Shown in pieces: positions 11,031-27,100 of a stretch of 64,000 bases of DNA. This DNA comes from Nymphaea colorata (Eukaryota; Streptophyta; Magnoliopsida; Nymphaeales; Nymphaeaceae), in the NCBI RefSeq assembly GCF_008831285.2, contig NC_045149.1, positions 13,790,629 through 13,854,628 of the forward strand, in the 5' to 3' direction. The notes under the pieces are model-generated. The model saw nothing but the letters and a program-made list of their open reading frames with translations, was not told the DNA's origin and ran no database searches. The first letter of the stretch is position 1, and each line of letters begins with the position of its first letter. A program made the translations under genes and the position numbers.

Positions 11031-11439
11031 ATCCATTTGTGTGTGTCAAGTGGATAGAGCTGTAAAGCAAGTCGGTTCTTGGAGTGTTTGTTTACACCGG
11101 ATGTTCGAAAAACAAAATTTAGACTTGGTCGCCTGTTTGTTTGAGGAGATGTAATTGTTTTTTCTGAACTTCATCCATTCTATCTATTATTGTTTGGGTC
11201 GGATTGGGTGTCTATAGCACCCTATCTAGGACGAGGTATTAGTGTACGTAAGAACTTTTGTCCGATCCATATTGGTATGTCAAACATTGAATAAAACGGA
11301 AAAAGATAAGAGTTGAGTGTCACAGATGTGGACAAAAGTGTGTCAATGGTGCATTTTGGGACCCTTCATCCATGAAAGCTATAATAGACTACCAAATTAA
11401 AGAAAAGACTTCCAGATGGACTCTGATCCAGTGGCAGAG
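11031..11439. other. No gene recognised
   Basis: AT-rich spacer. No exon, RNA gene or clear repeat is visible. Confidence 0.45.
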
Positions 11440-11730
11440 TGATGTTGTAGCTGGTGTGGGCACCCCAATCCGGCCTGATTTGGCTCGTTAATACTTAAAA
11501 AAATATTTTTTAATTATTTTATAATTTAATAATGTGTATTTTATTATTAAAAATATATTTTATATTTAAAAAAATATTTTAAAATTCAAAAAATATTTTT
11601 TATTATCAAACGTACTGGGCAGGGTCGAGCCCGGACCTGGGTTTCGGCTATCGGGCCAGGCCTGGGCCCGTTGGGCCAACTTGGACCAGGTTTTACTGAG
11701 CCGAGCCTGCCTGATGCCCAACCATAGTCT
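11440..11730. repeat. Dispersed repeat with an A/T-rich core and GGGCC-rich end
   Basis: Begins with GGCACCCCAATCCGGCC, passes through a degenerate TTAAAAAAATATTTT core (about 11495-11610), and ends in a GGGCC-rich tract (CGGGCCAGGCCTGGGCCCG and neighbours, 11630-11710). This is typical of short uncharacterised dispersed plant repeats. No target duplication was found. Confidence 0.5.
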
Positions 11731-12063
11731 TAGCTCTTCTTATCACTTTCGAAAGTCCTTATATTACTTGTAGCAGTGAAGTATTTTTTCCGTAGTGAAA
11801 TAAAATGTGATCAGATTGGAGCTTTCAATCGTCAAATTTCAATGTCATGTATATTTTGCATCGTCCAGACTCTATTAAATTTTTGTTCCTTTGTTTGACT
11901 GTTTAAATTTACATGCTTTGACCAAGGTTGATCGGTACTAAGCCAAATAAGAAATGAAACAAGATTTATCAAAAAGAACTAGCGTTTCTACTATCAACAG
12001 CCTTTGCCAGGAGTTCATCGAAAATTTATAATATGCTATTTTTTAAATACAAAATCTGCCCTC

Positions 12064-12064
<1 letters not shown>

Positions 12065-12095
<31 letters not shown>

Positions 12096-12130
12096 CACGC
12101 ACACACACATACATACACACATACATATAT
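12065..12130. repeat. Compound (AT)n/(AC)n microsatellite
   Basis: About 22 bp of AT repeat followed by about 44 bp of imperfect AC/ACAT repeat. Confidence 0.9.
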
Positions 12131-12289
12131 GATAGACTTTTTTATTTTGATTATGTACCAAAGTTTCTTATTAGCTATCTCTATTGTATGACACTTGCAG
12201 GCCAGAAGGGAATAATTTGAGGGGTTTGTATCTTTTGTTATTTGTTGTCTTTCTGGAGTCCTGGGATTGGAGTGGGGAGTAGGGATGTT

Positions 12290-12690
12290 AATGTATCAAA
12301 TTCAAATAGGATATATCTTGAACTATATATGTTTTTATGGACATTCACATATCCATATTCAAATTCTGATTTGAATACAAACAATGGATCCAAAATCCAA
12401 TATCACAATCTGAATTCGAATTTTGAATCAATTCTAGTTGATTTTCAAAATGTAAGAGCATTTGAAGATAACATTTTTATTATAAATTAAATCCAATCCG
12501 TATCTGAATCTGAATCCGAACCCAGTTGGATATATATGTACATCCAAATCCGAATCAGGATCCAGTCAGATGTCTTAATCCCGAATCTGATCCAATTTCT
12601 TAATTGGATGTTATTTTTTTTTCCATATCCGATATTTTTCGAACTGGTTTGGTTGGATATCTAATGAAAATCAGATACGTTGACAACCCT
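12290..12690. repeat. Degenerate GAATCTGAATC-type repeat block
   Basis: Irregular short units such as CCAAATCCGAATCAGGATCC, TCTGAATCTGAATCCGAACC and GGATGTTAT. It is related to the blocks at 7080-7440, 10740-11030 and 51660-52010. Open frames through it have no recognisable content. Confidence 0.65.
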
Positions 12691-12699
12691 AATTTGAGA

Positions 12700-14533
<1,834 letters not shown>

Positions 14534-14817
14534 TTAAGTACTCTTGTATATGGTGATGTCAATGACTTATATTTGAATTGGATGTACCTTTTTGCCATAT
14601 CTGAATTATCAGATGTTCACATATTCAGATTCAAATACAAATGAAAAAAGTTCTAGGTTATATTTGGACTTAATTTTTAATCAGTTCATCATCAGAATTC
14701 AGGTTTTACTTTCACAACAAGTCCAAATATGACTTTTAAAAATCTGTGTCCCATTGTAATATGTTAAGAACTGGCTTCCAAAAAATACTTTATCGAAAGA
14801 AAATCCCTTCAATGAGG

Positions 14818-15252
14818 AGGATGAGAATTATATGCTGTGAGCATCATTGTGATATTGGAGCATGTCACATGTAATGGCCCTCTAACAAAGGACCATGTGT
14901 TATGGACTAAAAATGATCAAAAAGACCAAAATGATGCTGTTAGTTAAATAGAAGACCCCTCCTTCTACAAGCAACAGTGAAACTTGGAAAATCTTCATTC
15001 TATTTCCTAGGAAGCAAATCCACCAATGTTAAGAGGAAGCTTGGTGTTATATCAAAGAAAGTAATATCTTTAATCTTTTTCAAGCATACAAAAATGCATG
15101 AATCCAATCCCATGAACATGCCAATGGCCACATTCATAAATTATTTGTCACTAACAGTTCGAAGTTCAAGGATGTTACTTTATATTGAAGTATTGTGGGA
15201 GCATTGCAATATGTGTCCCTCATCCAGCTTGATATTGCCTTTTGTGCAAATA
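14818..15252 (+). repeat. Dispersed repeat, copy B
   Basis: Full-length counterpart of 1808-2222, in the same orientation. It begins near GAGAATTATATG and ends near TTGCCTTTTGTG. It is slightly longer than copy A because of small insertions (for example in the GACCAAAATGATG region). Confidence 0.75.
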
Positions 15253-15399
15253 AGGTTGTTTAGTAGGCTTGGCCATTCGTGACCCCTTTATCATGGGTAA
15301 CTAATCACAAGGCTATGTCCATTCTCAACGCATTTCATATTCACCTAAACATTATCTTCAACCTATATGTGGTGTGGTACTTGGTGAAGAAGTTAAAAC

Positions 15400-15862
15400 T
15401 TTATAAAGCGAAGGAAGGAAATTCATTTTAGAGGAAAGCATAAACTTCGATCAAGACACTTATATATATAGAGAGAGAGATAATGATTTTTAAAAGAGAG
15501 AAAATATAGATATAGAAAAAGTAAAAGAGCAAGAGATTTTAAGCGAACATTAAGAGAGAGAAAAATAAAGATTTATAAGTGAGTGGAAGGAAATAAAGCG
15601 AAAAACTAGTAGAAGAGAGAGATTTTAAGGGAAAAACTAGTAGAAGAGCAAGAGATTTTAAGAGAAAAATGAGTGAGTGGGGGAGAGATATAAATATTTT
15701 TCAGATAGAAGAAAACTATAGAAGAGCAGGGGAGTTTAAGAGAAAAATGTATGCAAGAGGGAGAGAGATAAAGATTTTGAAAACAGAGAAAAAAAATTAA
15801 AGAAAGGAAAACTAGTAGAATAGCAAAAGATTTGAAGAAGAAACTGTGCGTGTGTGTGTGAG

Positions 15863-15905
<43 letters not shown>

Positions 15906-16060
15906 TAAAGATTTTTGAGGGGGAGAAAAGAATTAGAGAAAGGAAAATTCGTAAAGAGAGATGTTAAGAGAATAATTATAGGGATATAGATATATAAAGA
16001 TTGTAAGAGACAAAAAGAAAAATTGAGAGAGAGCGGATAAAAGAAGGAAGAAAAAATGAT
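15400..16060. repeat. GA-rich imperfect minisatellite
   Basis: Purine-rich sequence in which a unit like ACTAGTAGAAGAGCAAGAGA followed by TTTTAAGAGAAAAA recurs with variation (clear copies near 15606, 15640 and 15805). A pure GA run of about 35 bp lies at about 15868-15902. No coding frame persists. Confidence 0.75.
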
Positions 16061-16501
16061 CTATTAACGTGATATTTTAACCCCTCTTTTTCTTTTTATA
16101 TAGAAATTAAGATTTGGGAGATGATTTCCAAAATTTTCAACTTCAATAATTTTATCTAGGCAAGAGAGCAAATTGGGCTCGTGGATGGAGAACTTATTTT
16201 TGAAATTTTTTTAAGAAAAAGATATGTATATATATATATATATGTATGTATGTATAGACAAAATTAAAAATATTTCATTTACTCTTATGTATTGTAAAAC
16301 AGTATGCCTTTCCCACCATTGAGTACGGGGGAGGGAGGGAGACTAAACTATAAAAGAAAAAAAACAACTATCATTGAAGAAGGCTTCTCTTGTGCTTCAA
16401 TCCCGTTAGGAAGACACTCTTTTAAAGGTGGATCACTCTTTTAAGACGACTAATAGGACGATCAATAGGTATTTTATCAATGGAATGAGGATTTGGAAGA
16501 T

Positions 16502-16717
16502 GTCAAAACCAAGGGTGAAGCGAGGATTTTTTTTTCAAGGGCAGGCCAAATGGCCCAACAAACTTATCCGGGTAGGGGCAAACTAAATCCGAATCCAAAA
16601 AATACATACGCAACTAAAATTTTTAAATTTTTTTAATGTAAATTTCTTTTTTTTTTTGAATTAGCTGGGGTGGGGCCACGGCCTAAGCAGCCCCCTCTCT
16701 CCGCCCTTAGTCAAAAC
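16502..16717. mobile_element. hAT-like MITE of 200 bp with perfect 8-bp target duplication
   Basis: The element spans 16510-16709, beginning CAAGGGTGAAG and ending CTCCGCCCTTA. Its ends are imperfect inverted repeats of the hAT CAGGG(G/C)G type. It is flanked on both sides by GTCAAAAC (16502-16509 and 16710-16717), the 8-bp duplication expected for hAT. The interior motif CAGGCCAAATGGCCCAAC and the GGCC(A/T)CGGCCTA end are shared with the larger insertion at 5910-6871. No coding capacity. Confidence 0.75.
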
Positions 16718-18179
16718 TAATCATAGCAATAATACTAAAATGCATGTAACATCTATCTATGCATAGTGTTTTTCCTGAGTTGGACAATCCCCAACCTCAA
16801 AAATCAATATAAAAGAAAAAAAATCCCACCACAAGCTCTCATCCTCATCGTTCATCCATCTACCAATAGAAAAATCAACTAGCCATACATGCACATTATC
16901 TACTCATTGAGATGTAACGAAGGCACACATTCAATGGAAGGTAAAAAAAGAAAAAAAAAAACATATCATGCCTATTTGAGTTGTTCAAAAAAACAAGACT
17001 TGGCTTCACATTGCTCATGCTTCTGGTGCATTCAAGAGTGGCTTTTGGCTCTAAATAAGAAATTTCAAGAGCTCTCTTACATGGCCATGGGGAGATGATA
17101 AAGGAAAAGCAAGAGAAAATGAGATTACATGTCTCAAGATGGTACAGTTCAAGAAGAGATGAGTCCTTTACTTTAAGAAACAATGAAGCTTCCAAAATGA
17201 GAACTCTAACTTGTTGAAGAAGCTTTCCAAGGATATCCCAGGTGCTCCCCTTTCCATTGGTTGAAGATGAAGGTTGGAAAAGAAGGAGAACCCAAAGGTT
17301 GAATATAAAGGAGCGTTGAAAGAGCGAGAGAAGAATAGATGAAGGAAGAGCGATTCCAAGCTCCTAGTTAGAGGGCTCAAGGACTTCCTCAAAGGTTAGC
17401 TTCTACCCAAGGATCAAGATGTGGGGGTTTGTATACAAATAAATAGAGCGAAAATTCAACGTTTGAAAGAGTTTTAATTTCTCAAGTTTTCTCATGAATT
17501 TTTCTTTTTTTGAATTATTTTTATTTTTATTTTGTTTTATATGTTTTGACTTGTGGAGATTAGCCCTTGGCCCATCAAACACCCTTTGGAGGACATTGAC
17601 AAGTGCTTGATGGGGCTGTGCACTCTCAACCATAGCACTCGAAAGGCACCGTGCACCCTAGGCCAGAGTGCACGGCAGGCCCTGCACCCTATGCCAGAGC
17701 ACTTAGTAGTGCACCATGTGCTCTAGGCAGTGCACCAAGCGCTGCCAAAACATGGCGCAGGGGGGTAAATTGAGGGTGCCCTTTGCCCCTTGCTACCCCA
17801 AGTAGGTCCCAAGCAAAAAAAAAAAAAAAAAAAGTTTAACGACAAAAATATGTAATTCTTTTAAGAGGTAAAATATTCCTTTTATAAAGCGGATCTAGCT
17901 TCATTTTTTATGATTACAGGTCCCTTTCGATCCAAATCTAATTTCCTTGAATGGGAAGGTCCCAGATCGATGTTGAAGGTTGGATCATGGATTAGATAGG
18001 TGCTTAGCCTTGAAATATGGATTGTACATCCAGATTTGGATTATAAAGCTGAGTCGAATTGAAAAGTGATGGGGAGCAATGATGTTGAGAATTGATCCTT
18101 GGGCTCGATTCAAACATTTGAGTCTGAATTATTTCTTTTTATATAGATTTTTGTTTTTTTTATCTAATCTAGACCTGTG
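16718..18179. other. No gene recognised; left flank of the satellite
   Basis: Short frames only. Around 17640-17760 the sequence becomes GC-rich with repeated GTGCACC and GAGTGCAC words, followed by a 20-bp A run (17815-17833). No exon boundaries or protein motifs were recognised. Confidence 0.45.
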
Positions 18180-21100
18180 TGCAATCTCATTTGCATCCAT
18201 TTGAACTTGTGATTTCAATCAACAAAATCAATCATTGTACATGTAATAACAAGTAAAACGCATTAGGCTAATGATAAGCGATCAAACGAATGACGTGAAT
18301 CTCATTTTTTCATACAAACTTTTAGTTTGAACCATTTAAATCATTCGTTATAGATGTAAAAACAAGCGAAACACATTATATTAACTGAAATACAGAAAGT
18401 AAATAACTTAAATGTCTTTTATGTACATACAAGTTTATGATTTCATTCCACTAAATCATTCAACATGCATGTTTAAGCACATTCACGCATTACTTTGTTA
18501 TTCAAGTCATTCAATTGATCCCTTATAGTTAACCTAATGTGTTTCACTATTTATTACTTCTATAAAGAATGATTTAAATGATTGAAATCACCAGTTCATA
18601 TAGTTAAAAATGGAATCTATGCATTAGTTTCATCCCTAGTACTTAATCGAAAGAATTCGACTTCTCGTTACATCTATAGTACGCGATATAAACGATTGAA
18701 ATCAGTTGTTCATATAAACACGAGTGGGATTTAAGCGATTCATTTGATCACACATATTTAATTGAATGTTTTTAACTTGTTAGTACATCCATTTTGAATG
18801 ATTTATTTGATCGAAATCACAAGTTTTTATGAGAATGAATAAGATTCAAGTCGTTAATTTGCTCCCTATATTTAACCTAATGTGTTTCACTTGTTATTAC
18901 ATGTGTAATGAATGATTTAAATGATTGAAATCACAAGTTTATATCGATACAAGTGGGATCTATGCTTTTGTTTGACCCCTTTTACTTAATTCAATGAAAC
19001 AAAAAGTTCTACTTCCTGGACTAACTACAAGCATCAAACTAATGTATACATCAGATTTGTGTCCATATGAATTGGAGATTTCAATCATTTAAATCATTCC
19101 TTATACATGTAATAACAAGTGAAACACATTAGATTAACAATAAAAGAGAAAATGAACCACTTGAATTTCGTTCATTTTCATGCAAACTTGCGATTTAAAT
19201 CCACTAAATTCAACGTGGATGTAGCAACAAGTTAATCACATTCAAATCATTGGATTAACTACAAGAGATCAAACTGATGCGTAGGTCCCATTTGCATCCA
19301 TTTGAACTTGTGATTTCAATCAATAAAATCAATCATTGTACATGTAATAACAAGTGAAACGCATTAGGCTAATGATAAGCGATCAAACGAATGACGTGAA
19401 TCTCATTTTTTCATACAAACTTTTAGTTTGAACCATTTAAATCATTCGTTATAGATGTAATAACAAGTGAAACACGTTATATTAACTGAAATACAGCAAG
19501 TAAATAACTTAAATGTCATTTATGTTCATACAAGCTTCTTATTTCATTCTACTAAATCATTCAATTGATCCCTTATAGTTAACCTAATGTGTTTCACAGT
19601 TTATTACTTCTATAAAGAACGATTTAAATGATTGAAATCACCAGTTCATATAGTTAAAAATGGAATCTATGCATTAGTTTCATCCCTAGTACTTAATCGA
19701 AATAATTCAACTTGTCGTTACATCTGTAGTACGCGATATAAGCGATTGAAATCAGTTGTTTGTATAAAGACGAGTGGGATTTAAGCGATTCATTTGATCA
19801 CACATATTTAATTGAATGTTTTTAACTTGTTAATACATCCATTTTTAATGATGTATTTGATTGAAATCACAAGTTTGTATGAGAATGAATAAGATTCAAG
19901 TCGTTAATTTGCTCCCCTATATTTAATCTAATGTGTTTCACTTGTTATTACATATGTAACGAATGATTTAAATGATTGAAATCACAAGTTCATATGGATA
20001 CAAGTGGGATCTATGCTTTTGTTTGACCCCTTTTACTTAATTCAATGAAACAAAAAGTTCTACTTCCTGGACTAACTACAAGCATCAAACTAATGTATAC
20101 ATCAGATTTGTGTCCATATGAATTGGAGATTTCAATCATTTAAATCATTCCTTATACATGTAATAACAAGTGAAACACATTAGATTAACTATAAATGAGC
20201 AAATGAACCACTTGAATTTCATTCATTTTCATGCAAACTTGTGATTTAAATCCACTAAATCATTCAATGTGGATGTAGCAAGAAGTTAATCACATTCAAT
20301 GAAATATGCGTGCTTAGATGAATCACTTAAATCCCACTTGTATTGATACAAACTAGTGATTTCAGTTCATTAGATCCTTACTATTAATGTAACTTCAAGT
20401 TCAACTCATTGGATTAACTACAATTGATCAAATGAATGCATAGATCACATTTGCATCCATTTGAACTTGTAACATCAATCTACAAAATCAATCATTGTAC
20501 ATGTAATAACAAGTGAAACGCATTAGGAATCCCACTTGTATTGATGCAAACTAGTGATTTCAGTTCGTTAGATCCTTACTATTAATGTAACTTCAAGTTC
20601 AACTCATTGGATTAACTACAATTGATCAAACTAATGCACAAATCACATTTGCATCCATTTGAACTTTTAACTTCAATCTACAAAATCAATCATTGTACAT
20701 GTAATAACAAGTGAAACACATTAGGGTAATGATAAGCGATCAAACGAATGACTTGAATCTTATTTTTTTCATACAAACTTTTAGTTTGAACCATTTAAAT
20801 GATTCATTATAAATGTAATAGCAAGCGAAACACATTATATTAACTAAAATACGGCAAGTAAATCACTTAAATGTCATTTATGTTCATACAAGCTTGTGAT
20901 TTCATTCCACTAAATCATTTAACATGCATGTTTAGTCCCATTTACGCATTAGTTTGTGTTTCAAGTCATTTAGTTGATCCCTAATGTATTTCACCGTTTA
21001 TTACTTTTATAAAGAACGATTTAACTGATTGAAATCACAAGTTCATACAATTAAAAATAGGATCTATGTGTTAGTTTCATCCGTACTAATTAATTGAAAT

Positions 21101-24100
21101 AATTCAATTTGTCGTTACATCTATACTACGCGATATAAGCGATTGAAATCGGTTGTTCGTATAAACACGAGTGCGATTTTAAGTGATTCATTTGATCACA
21201 CATATTTAATTGAATGTTTTTAACTTGTTAATACATCCATTTTGAATGAGTTATTTGATCAAAATCACAAGTTTGTATGAGAATGAATAAGATTCAAGTA
21301 GTTAATTTGCTCTTCTATATTTAATCTAAAGTGTTTCACTTGTTATTACATGTGTAATGAACGATTTAAATGATTGAAATCACAAGTTCATGTGGATACA
21401 AGTGGGATCTATGCTTTTGTTTGACCTCTTTTACTTAATTCAAGGAAACAAAATGTTCTACTTATTGGACTAACTACAAGCATCAAACTAATGTAGACAT
21501 CAGATTTGTGTCCATATGAATTGGTGATTTCAATCATTTAAATCATTACTTATACATGTAATAACAAGTGAAACACATTAGATTAACTATAAAAGAGCAA
21601 ATGAACCACTTGAATTTCGTTCATTTTCATGCAAACTTGTGATTTAAATCCACTAAATCATTCAACGTGGATGTAGCAACAAGATTATCACATTCAATAA
21701 AATATGCGTGCTCAAATGAATCGCTTAAATCCCACTCGTATTGATACAAACTTATGATTTCAATTCATTAGATCCGTACTATTGTTGTAACTACAAGTTC
21801 AACTCATTGGATTGACTACAAGAGATCATCCTAATGCGAATATCCCATTTGCAACCATTTGAACTTGTGATTTCAATCAACAAAATCAATCATTGTACAT
21901 GTAATAACAAGTGAAATGCATTATGCTAATGATAGGCGATCAAACGAATGACGTGAATCTCATTTTTTCGTACAAACTTTTAGTTTGAACCATTTAAATC
22001 ATTCGTTATAGATGTAATAACAAGCAAAACATGTTTGTTTGTGATTCAAGTCATTCAATTGATCCCTTATAGTTAACATAATCTGTTTCACTGTTTATTA
22101 CATCTATAAAGAACAATTTAAATGATTGAAATCACCAGTTCATATAGTTAAAAATGGAATCTATGCATTAGTTTTATGTCTAGTACTTAATCGAAAGAAA
22201 TAAACTTGTCGTTACATCTATATTACGTGATATAAGCTATTGAAATCAGTTGTTTGTATAAACACGAGTGGGATTTAAGCGATTCATTTGGTCACACATA
22301 TTTAATTGAATGTTTTTAACTTGTTAATACATCCATTTTGAATGATTTATTTGATCGAAATCACAAGTTTGCATGAGAATGAATAAGATTCAAGTCGTTA
22401 ATTTGCTCCCCTATATTTAATCTAATGTGTTTCACTTGTTATAACATGTGTAACGAACAATTTAAATGATTGAAATCACAAGTTCATATGGATACAAGTG
22501 GGATCTATGCTTTTATTTGACCCCTTTTACTTAATTCAATGAGTTCTCGTATTAAAACGAACAAAAAGTTCTGCTTATTGGACTAACTACAAGCATCAAA
22601 CTAATGTATACATCAGATTTGTGTTCGTATGAATTGGTGATTTGTATAATTTAAATCATTTCTTATACATGTAATAACAAGTAAAACACATTAGATTAAC
22701 TATAAAAGAGCAAATGAACCACTTAAATTTTGTTCATTTTCATTCAAACTTGTGATTTAAATCCACTGAATCAGTTAACGTGGATGTAGCAACAAGTTAA
22801 TCACATTCAATGAAATATGCATGCTCAGATGAATCGCTTAAATCTCACACGCATTGATACAAACTTGTTATTTCAAATCATTAGATCCTTACCATTGTTG
22901 TAACTACAAGTTCAACTCATTGGATTGACTACAAGAGATCATACTAATGCGAATATCCCATTTGCATCCATTTGAACTTATGATTTCAATCAACAAAATC
23001 AATCATTGTACATGTAATAACAAGTGAAACGCATTATGCTAATGATAAGCGATCAAACGAATGACGTGAATCTCATTTTTTCGTACAAACTTTTAGTTTG
23101 AACCATTTAAATCATTCGTTATAGATGTAATAACAAGCAAAACACGTTATATTAACTGAAATACAGCAAGTAAATAACTTAAATGTCATTTATGTTCATA
23201 CAAGCTTGTAATTTCATTTCACTAAATCATTCAACATGCATGTTTAAGCACATTCATGCATTTGTTTGTGATTCAAGTCATTCAATTGATCCCTTATAGT
23301 TAACCTAATGTGTTTCACTGTTTATTACATCTATAAAGAACAATTTAAATGATTGAAATCACCAGTTCATATAGTTAAAAATAGAATCTATGCATTAGTT
23401 TTATCTCTAGTACTTAATCGAAAGAAATAAACTAGTCGTTACATCTATATTACGCGATATAAGCGATTGAAATCAGTTGTTCGTATAAACACGAGTAGGA
23501 TTTAAGCGATTCATTTGGTCACACATATTTAATTGAATGTTTTTAACTTGTTAATACATCCATTTTGAATGATTTATTTGATCGAAATCACAAGTTTGTA
23601 TGAGAATGAATAAGATTCAAGTCGTTAATTTGCTCTCCTATATTTAATTTAATGTGTTTCACTTGTGATTACATGTGTAATGTACGGTTTAAATGATTGA
23701 AATCACAAGTTCATATGGATACAAGTGGGATCTATGGCTTTTTTTTATCCCTTTTACTTAATTCATTGAAACAAAAAGTTCTACTTATTGGATTGGTGAT
23801 TTCAATCATTTAAATCATTTAAATCATTCATTATAGATGCAATAACAAGCGAAACACATTAGATTAACTAAAATACAGCAAGTAAATCACTTAAATGTCA
23901 TTTATGTTCCTACAACCTTGTGATTTCATTCTACTAAATCATTCAACATGCATGTTTAAGCACATTTATGCATTAGTTTGTGATTGAAGTCATTCAATTG
24001 ATCTCTTATAGTTAACATAATATGTTTCACCGTTTATTACTTCTATAAAGAACGATTTAAATGATTGAAATCACAAGTTCATATAGTTGAAAATGGGATC

Positions 24101-27100
24101 TATGCATTACTTTCATCCCTAGTACTTAATCGAAAGAATTCAACTTGTCGTTACATCTATAGTACGTGATATAAGCGATGGAAATCAGTTGTTCATATAA
24201 ACTGGAGTGGGATTTAAGTGATTCATTTGATCACACATACTTAATTGAATGTTTTTAACTTGTTAATACATCGATTGTGAATGATTTATTTGATTGAAAT
24301 CACAAGTTTGTATGAGAATGAATAAGATTTGAGTCGTTAATTTGCTCCCCTATATTTAATCTAATGTGTTTCACTTGTTATTACATGTGTAATGAATGTT
24401 TTAAATTATTGAAATCACAAGTTCATATGGATACAATATGGATCTATACCTTTGTTTGATCCTTTTTGCTTAATTCAATGAGTTTAACTTGTTGTTATAT
24501 TTATGCAAACTTGCGATTTCAATCATCTAAATCATTCAATATAGATGTGGCAACAAGGTAAATACACTTAATTAAGTAGACGTGATGAAATGAATTACAA
24601 AAATCTCACTCGTATTGATACGAACAAAAAGTTCTACTTATTGGACTAACTACAAGCATCAAACTAATGTATACATCAGATTTGTGTCCGTATGAATTGG
24701 TGATTTGTATCATTTAAATCATTCCTTATACATGTAATAACAAGTAAATCACATTAAATTAACTATAAAAGAGGAAATGAACCACTTGAATTTCATTCTT
24801 TTTCATGCAAACTTTTTATTTAAATCCACTAAATCATTCAACGTGGATGTAGTAACAAGTTAATCACATTCAATGAATTGTGCGTGCCAAAATGAATCGC
24901 TTAAATCCCACTCGTATTGATACAAACTTGTGATTTCAATTCATTAGATTCATAATGATTAACTTAAATGATTTAAATCACAAGTTCATATGGACACAAC
25001 TGGGGTCTATGCTATAGTTTGATCCCTTGTAATTTCACTCGTATTCATACAAACTTGTGATTTCAATCCCATAAATCCTTGCTGTTGTTGTTACATTTAT
25101 AGTGAACGTTTTAAGGGATTGAAATCACAAATACAAATCAACAGAAGTGAGATCCTATTTGCATCCATTTGAACTTGTGATTTCAATCAACAAAATCAAT
25201 CATTGTACATGTAATAAATGGTGAAACACATTAGGGTAACGATAAGCGATCAAACGAATGACTTAAATCTCTTTTTTTTTCAGACAAAGTTTGTGTTTGA
25301 ACCATTTAAATCATTTATTATAGATGTAATAACAAGTGAAACACATTATATTAACTAAAATACAGCAAGTAAATCACTTAAATGTCGTTTACGTTCGTAG
25401 AAGCTTGTGATTTCATTTTATTAAATCATTCAACATGCATGTTTAAGCAAATTTATGCATTAGTTTGTGATTCAAGTCATTCAATTGATCTCTAATGTGT
25501 TTCACCGTTTATTACTTTTATAAAGAACGATTTAAATGATTGAAATCGCAAGTTCATATAGTTAAAAATGGGATCTATGCATTGTTTCATCCCTAGTACT
25601 TAATCGAAATAATTCAACTTGTCGTTGCATCTATAGTACGCTATATAAACGATTGAAATCAGTTGTTTGTATAAACAGGAGTGGGAATCAATAAGATTCA
25701 AGTCGTTAATTTGCTCCCCTATATTTAATCTAATGTGTTTCACTTGTTTTTACAAGTGAAACACTTTAAATTAACTCCAAGGGATCAAACAAATGACCGG
25801 ATTCCTATTTATTTCCATGCAAACTTGCGATTTCAATCAACTGAATCATTCAATATGGATGTGACAACAAGGTAAATACATTTAATTAAATAGACGTGAT
25901 GAAGTGAATTACATAAAACCCACTAATATCGAATGAATCACTTAAATCCCACTTCTGTTGATTTCTACTTGTGATTTCAATCCCTTGGACCATTCACAAT
26001 AGATGTAACAATGAGTTGAGCTCATTGGATCAAACTAACTCGTAGATCTCATTTGTATCTATATAAACTTGTGGTTTCAATCATTTAAATCATTCTTCTT
26101 TATTGATGTAATAACAAGTGAAACACTTTAAATTGACTCCAAAGGATCAAACAAATGACCCGATTGTTTTTTATTTTCATGCAAACTTGCGATTTCAATC
26201 AACTAAATCATTCAATATGAATGTGACAACAAGGTAAATACATTCAATTAAGTAGACGTGATGAAATGAATTACAAAAATCTCACTCATTTTGATACGAA
26301 CAAAAAGTTCTACTTATTGGACAAACTACAAGCATCAAACATGTGATTTCAATTCATTAGATCCTTACTATTAATGTAACTACAAGTTCAACTCTTTGGA
26401 TTAACTACAAGAGATGAAACTAATGCATAGATCCCATTTCCATCCACTTGAACTTGTCACTTCAATTAACAAAATCAATCATTGTACATGTAATAACAAG
26501 TGAAACACATTAGGGTAATGATAAGCGATCAAACAATTGACTTGAATCTCATTTTTTTTCATACAAACTTTTAGTTTGAACCATTTAAATCTTTTATTAT
26601 AATTGTAATAACAAGGGAAACACATTATATTAACTAAAATACAGCAAGTAAATCACTTAAATGTCATTTATGTTCGTAGGAGCTTATGATTTCATTCCAC
26701 TAAATCATTCAACATGCACGTTTAATCCTATTTACGTATTAGTTTGTGATTCAAGTCATTCAATTGATCCCTTATAGTTAACCTAATGTGTTTCACCATT
26801 TATTACTTCTATAAAGAACGATTTAAATGATTTAAATAACAAGTTCACATAGTTAGAAATGGGATCTATGCATTAGTATCATCCATAGTAGTTAATCGAA
26901 AGAATTCAACTTGTTGTTACATATATAGTACGCGATATAAGCGATTGAAATCAGTTGTTCGTATAAACACGAGTGCGATTTAAATGTTTCATTTGATCAC
27001 ACATATTTAATTGAATGTTTTTAACTTATTAATACATCCATTTCGAATGATTTATTTGATCGAAATCACAAGTTTGTATGAGAATGAATAAGATTCAAGT

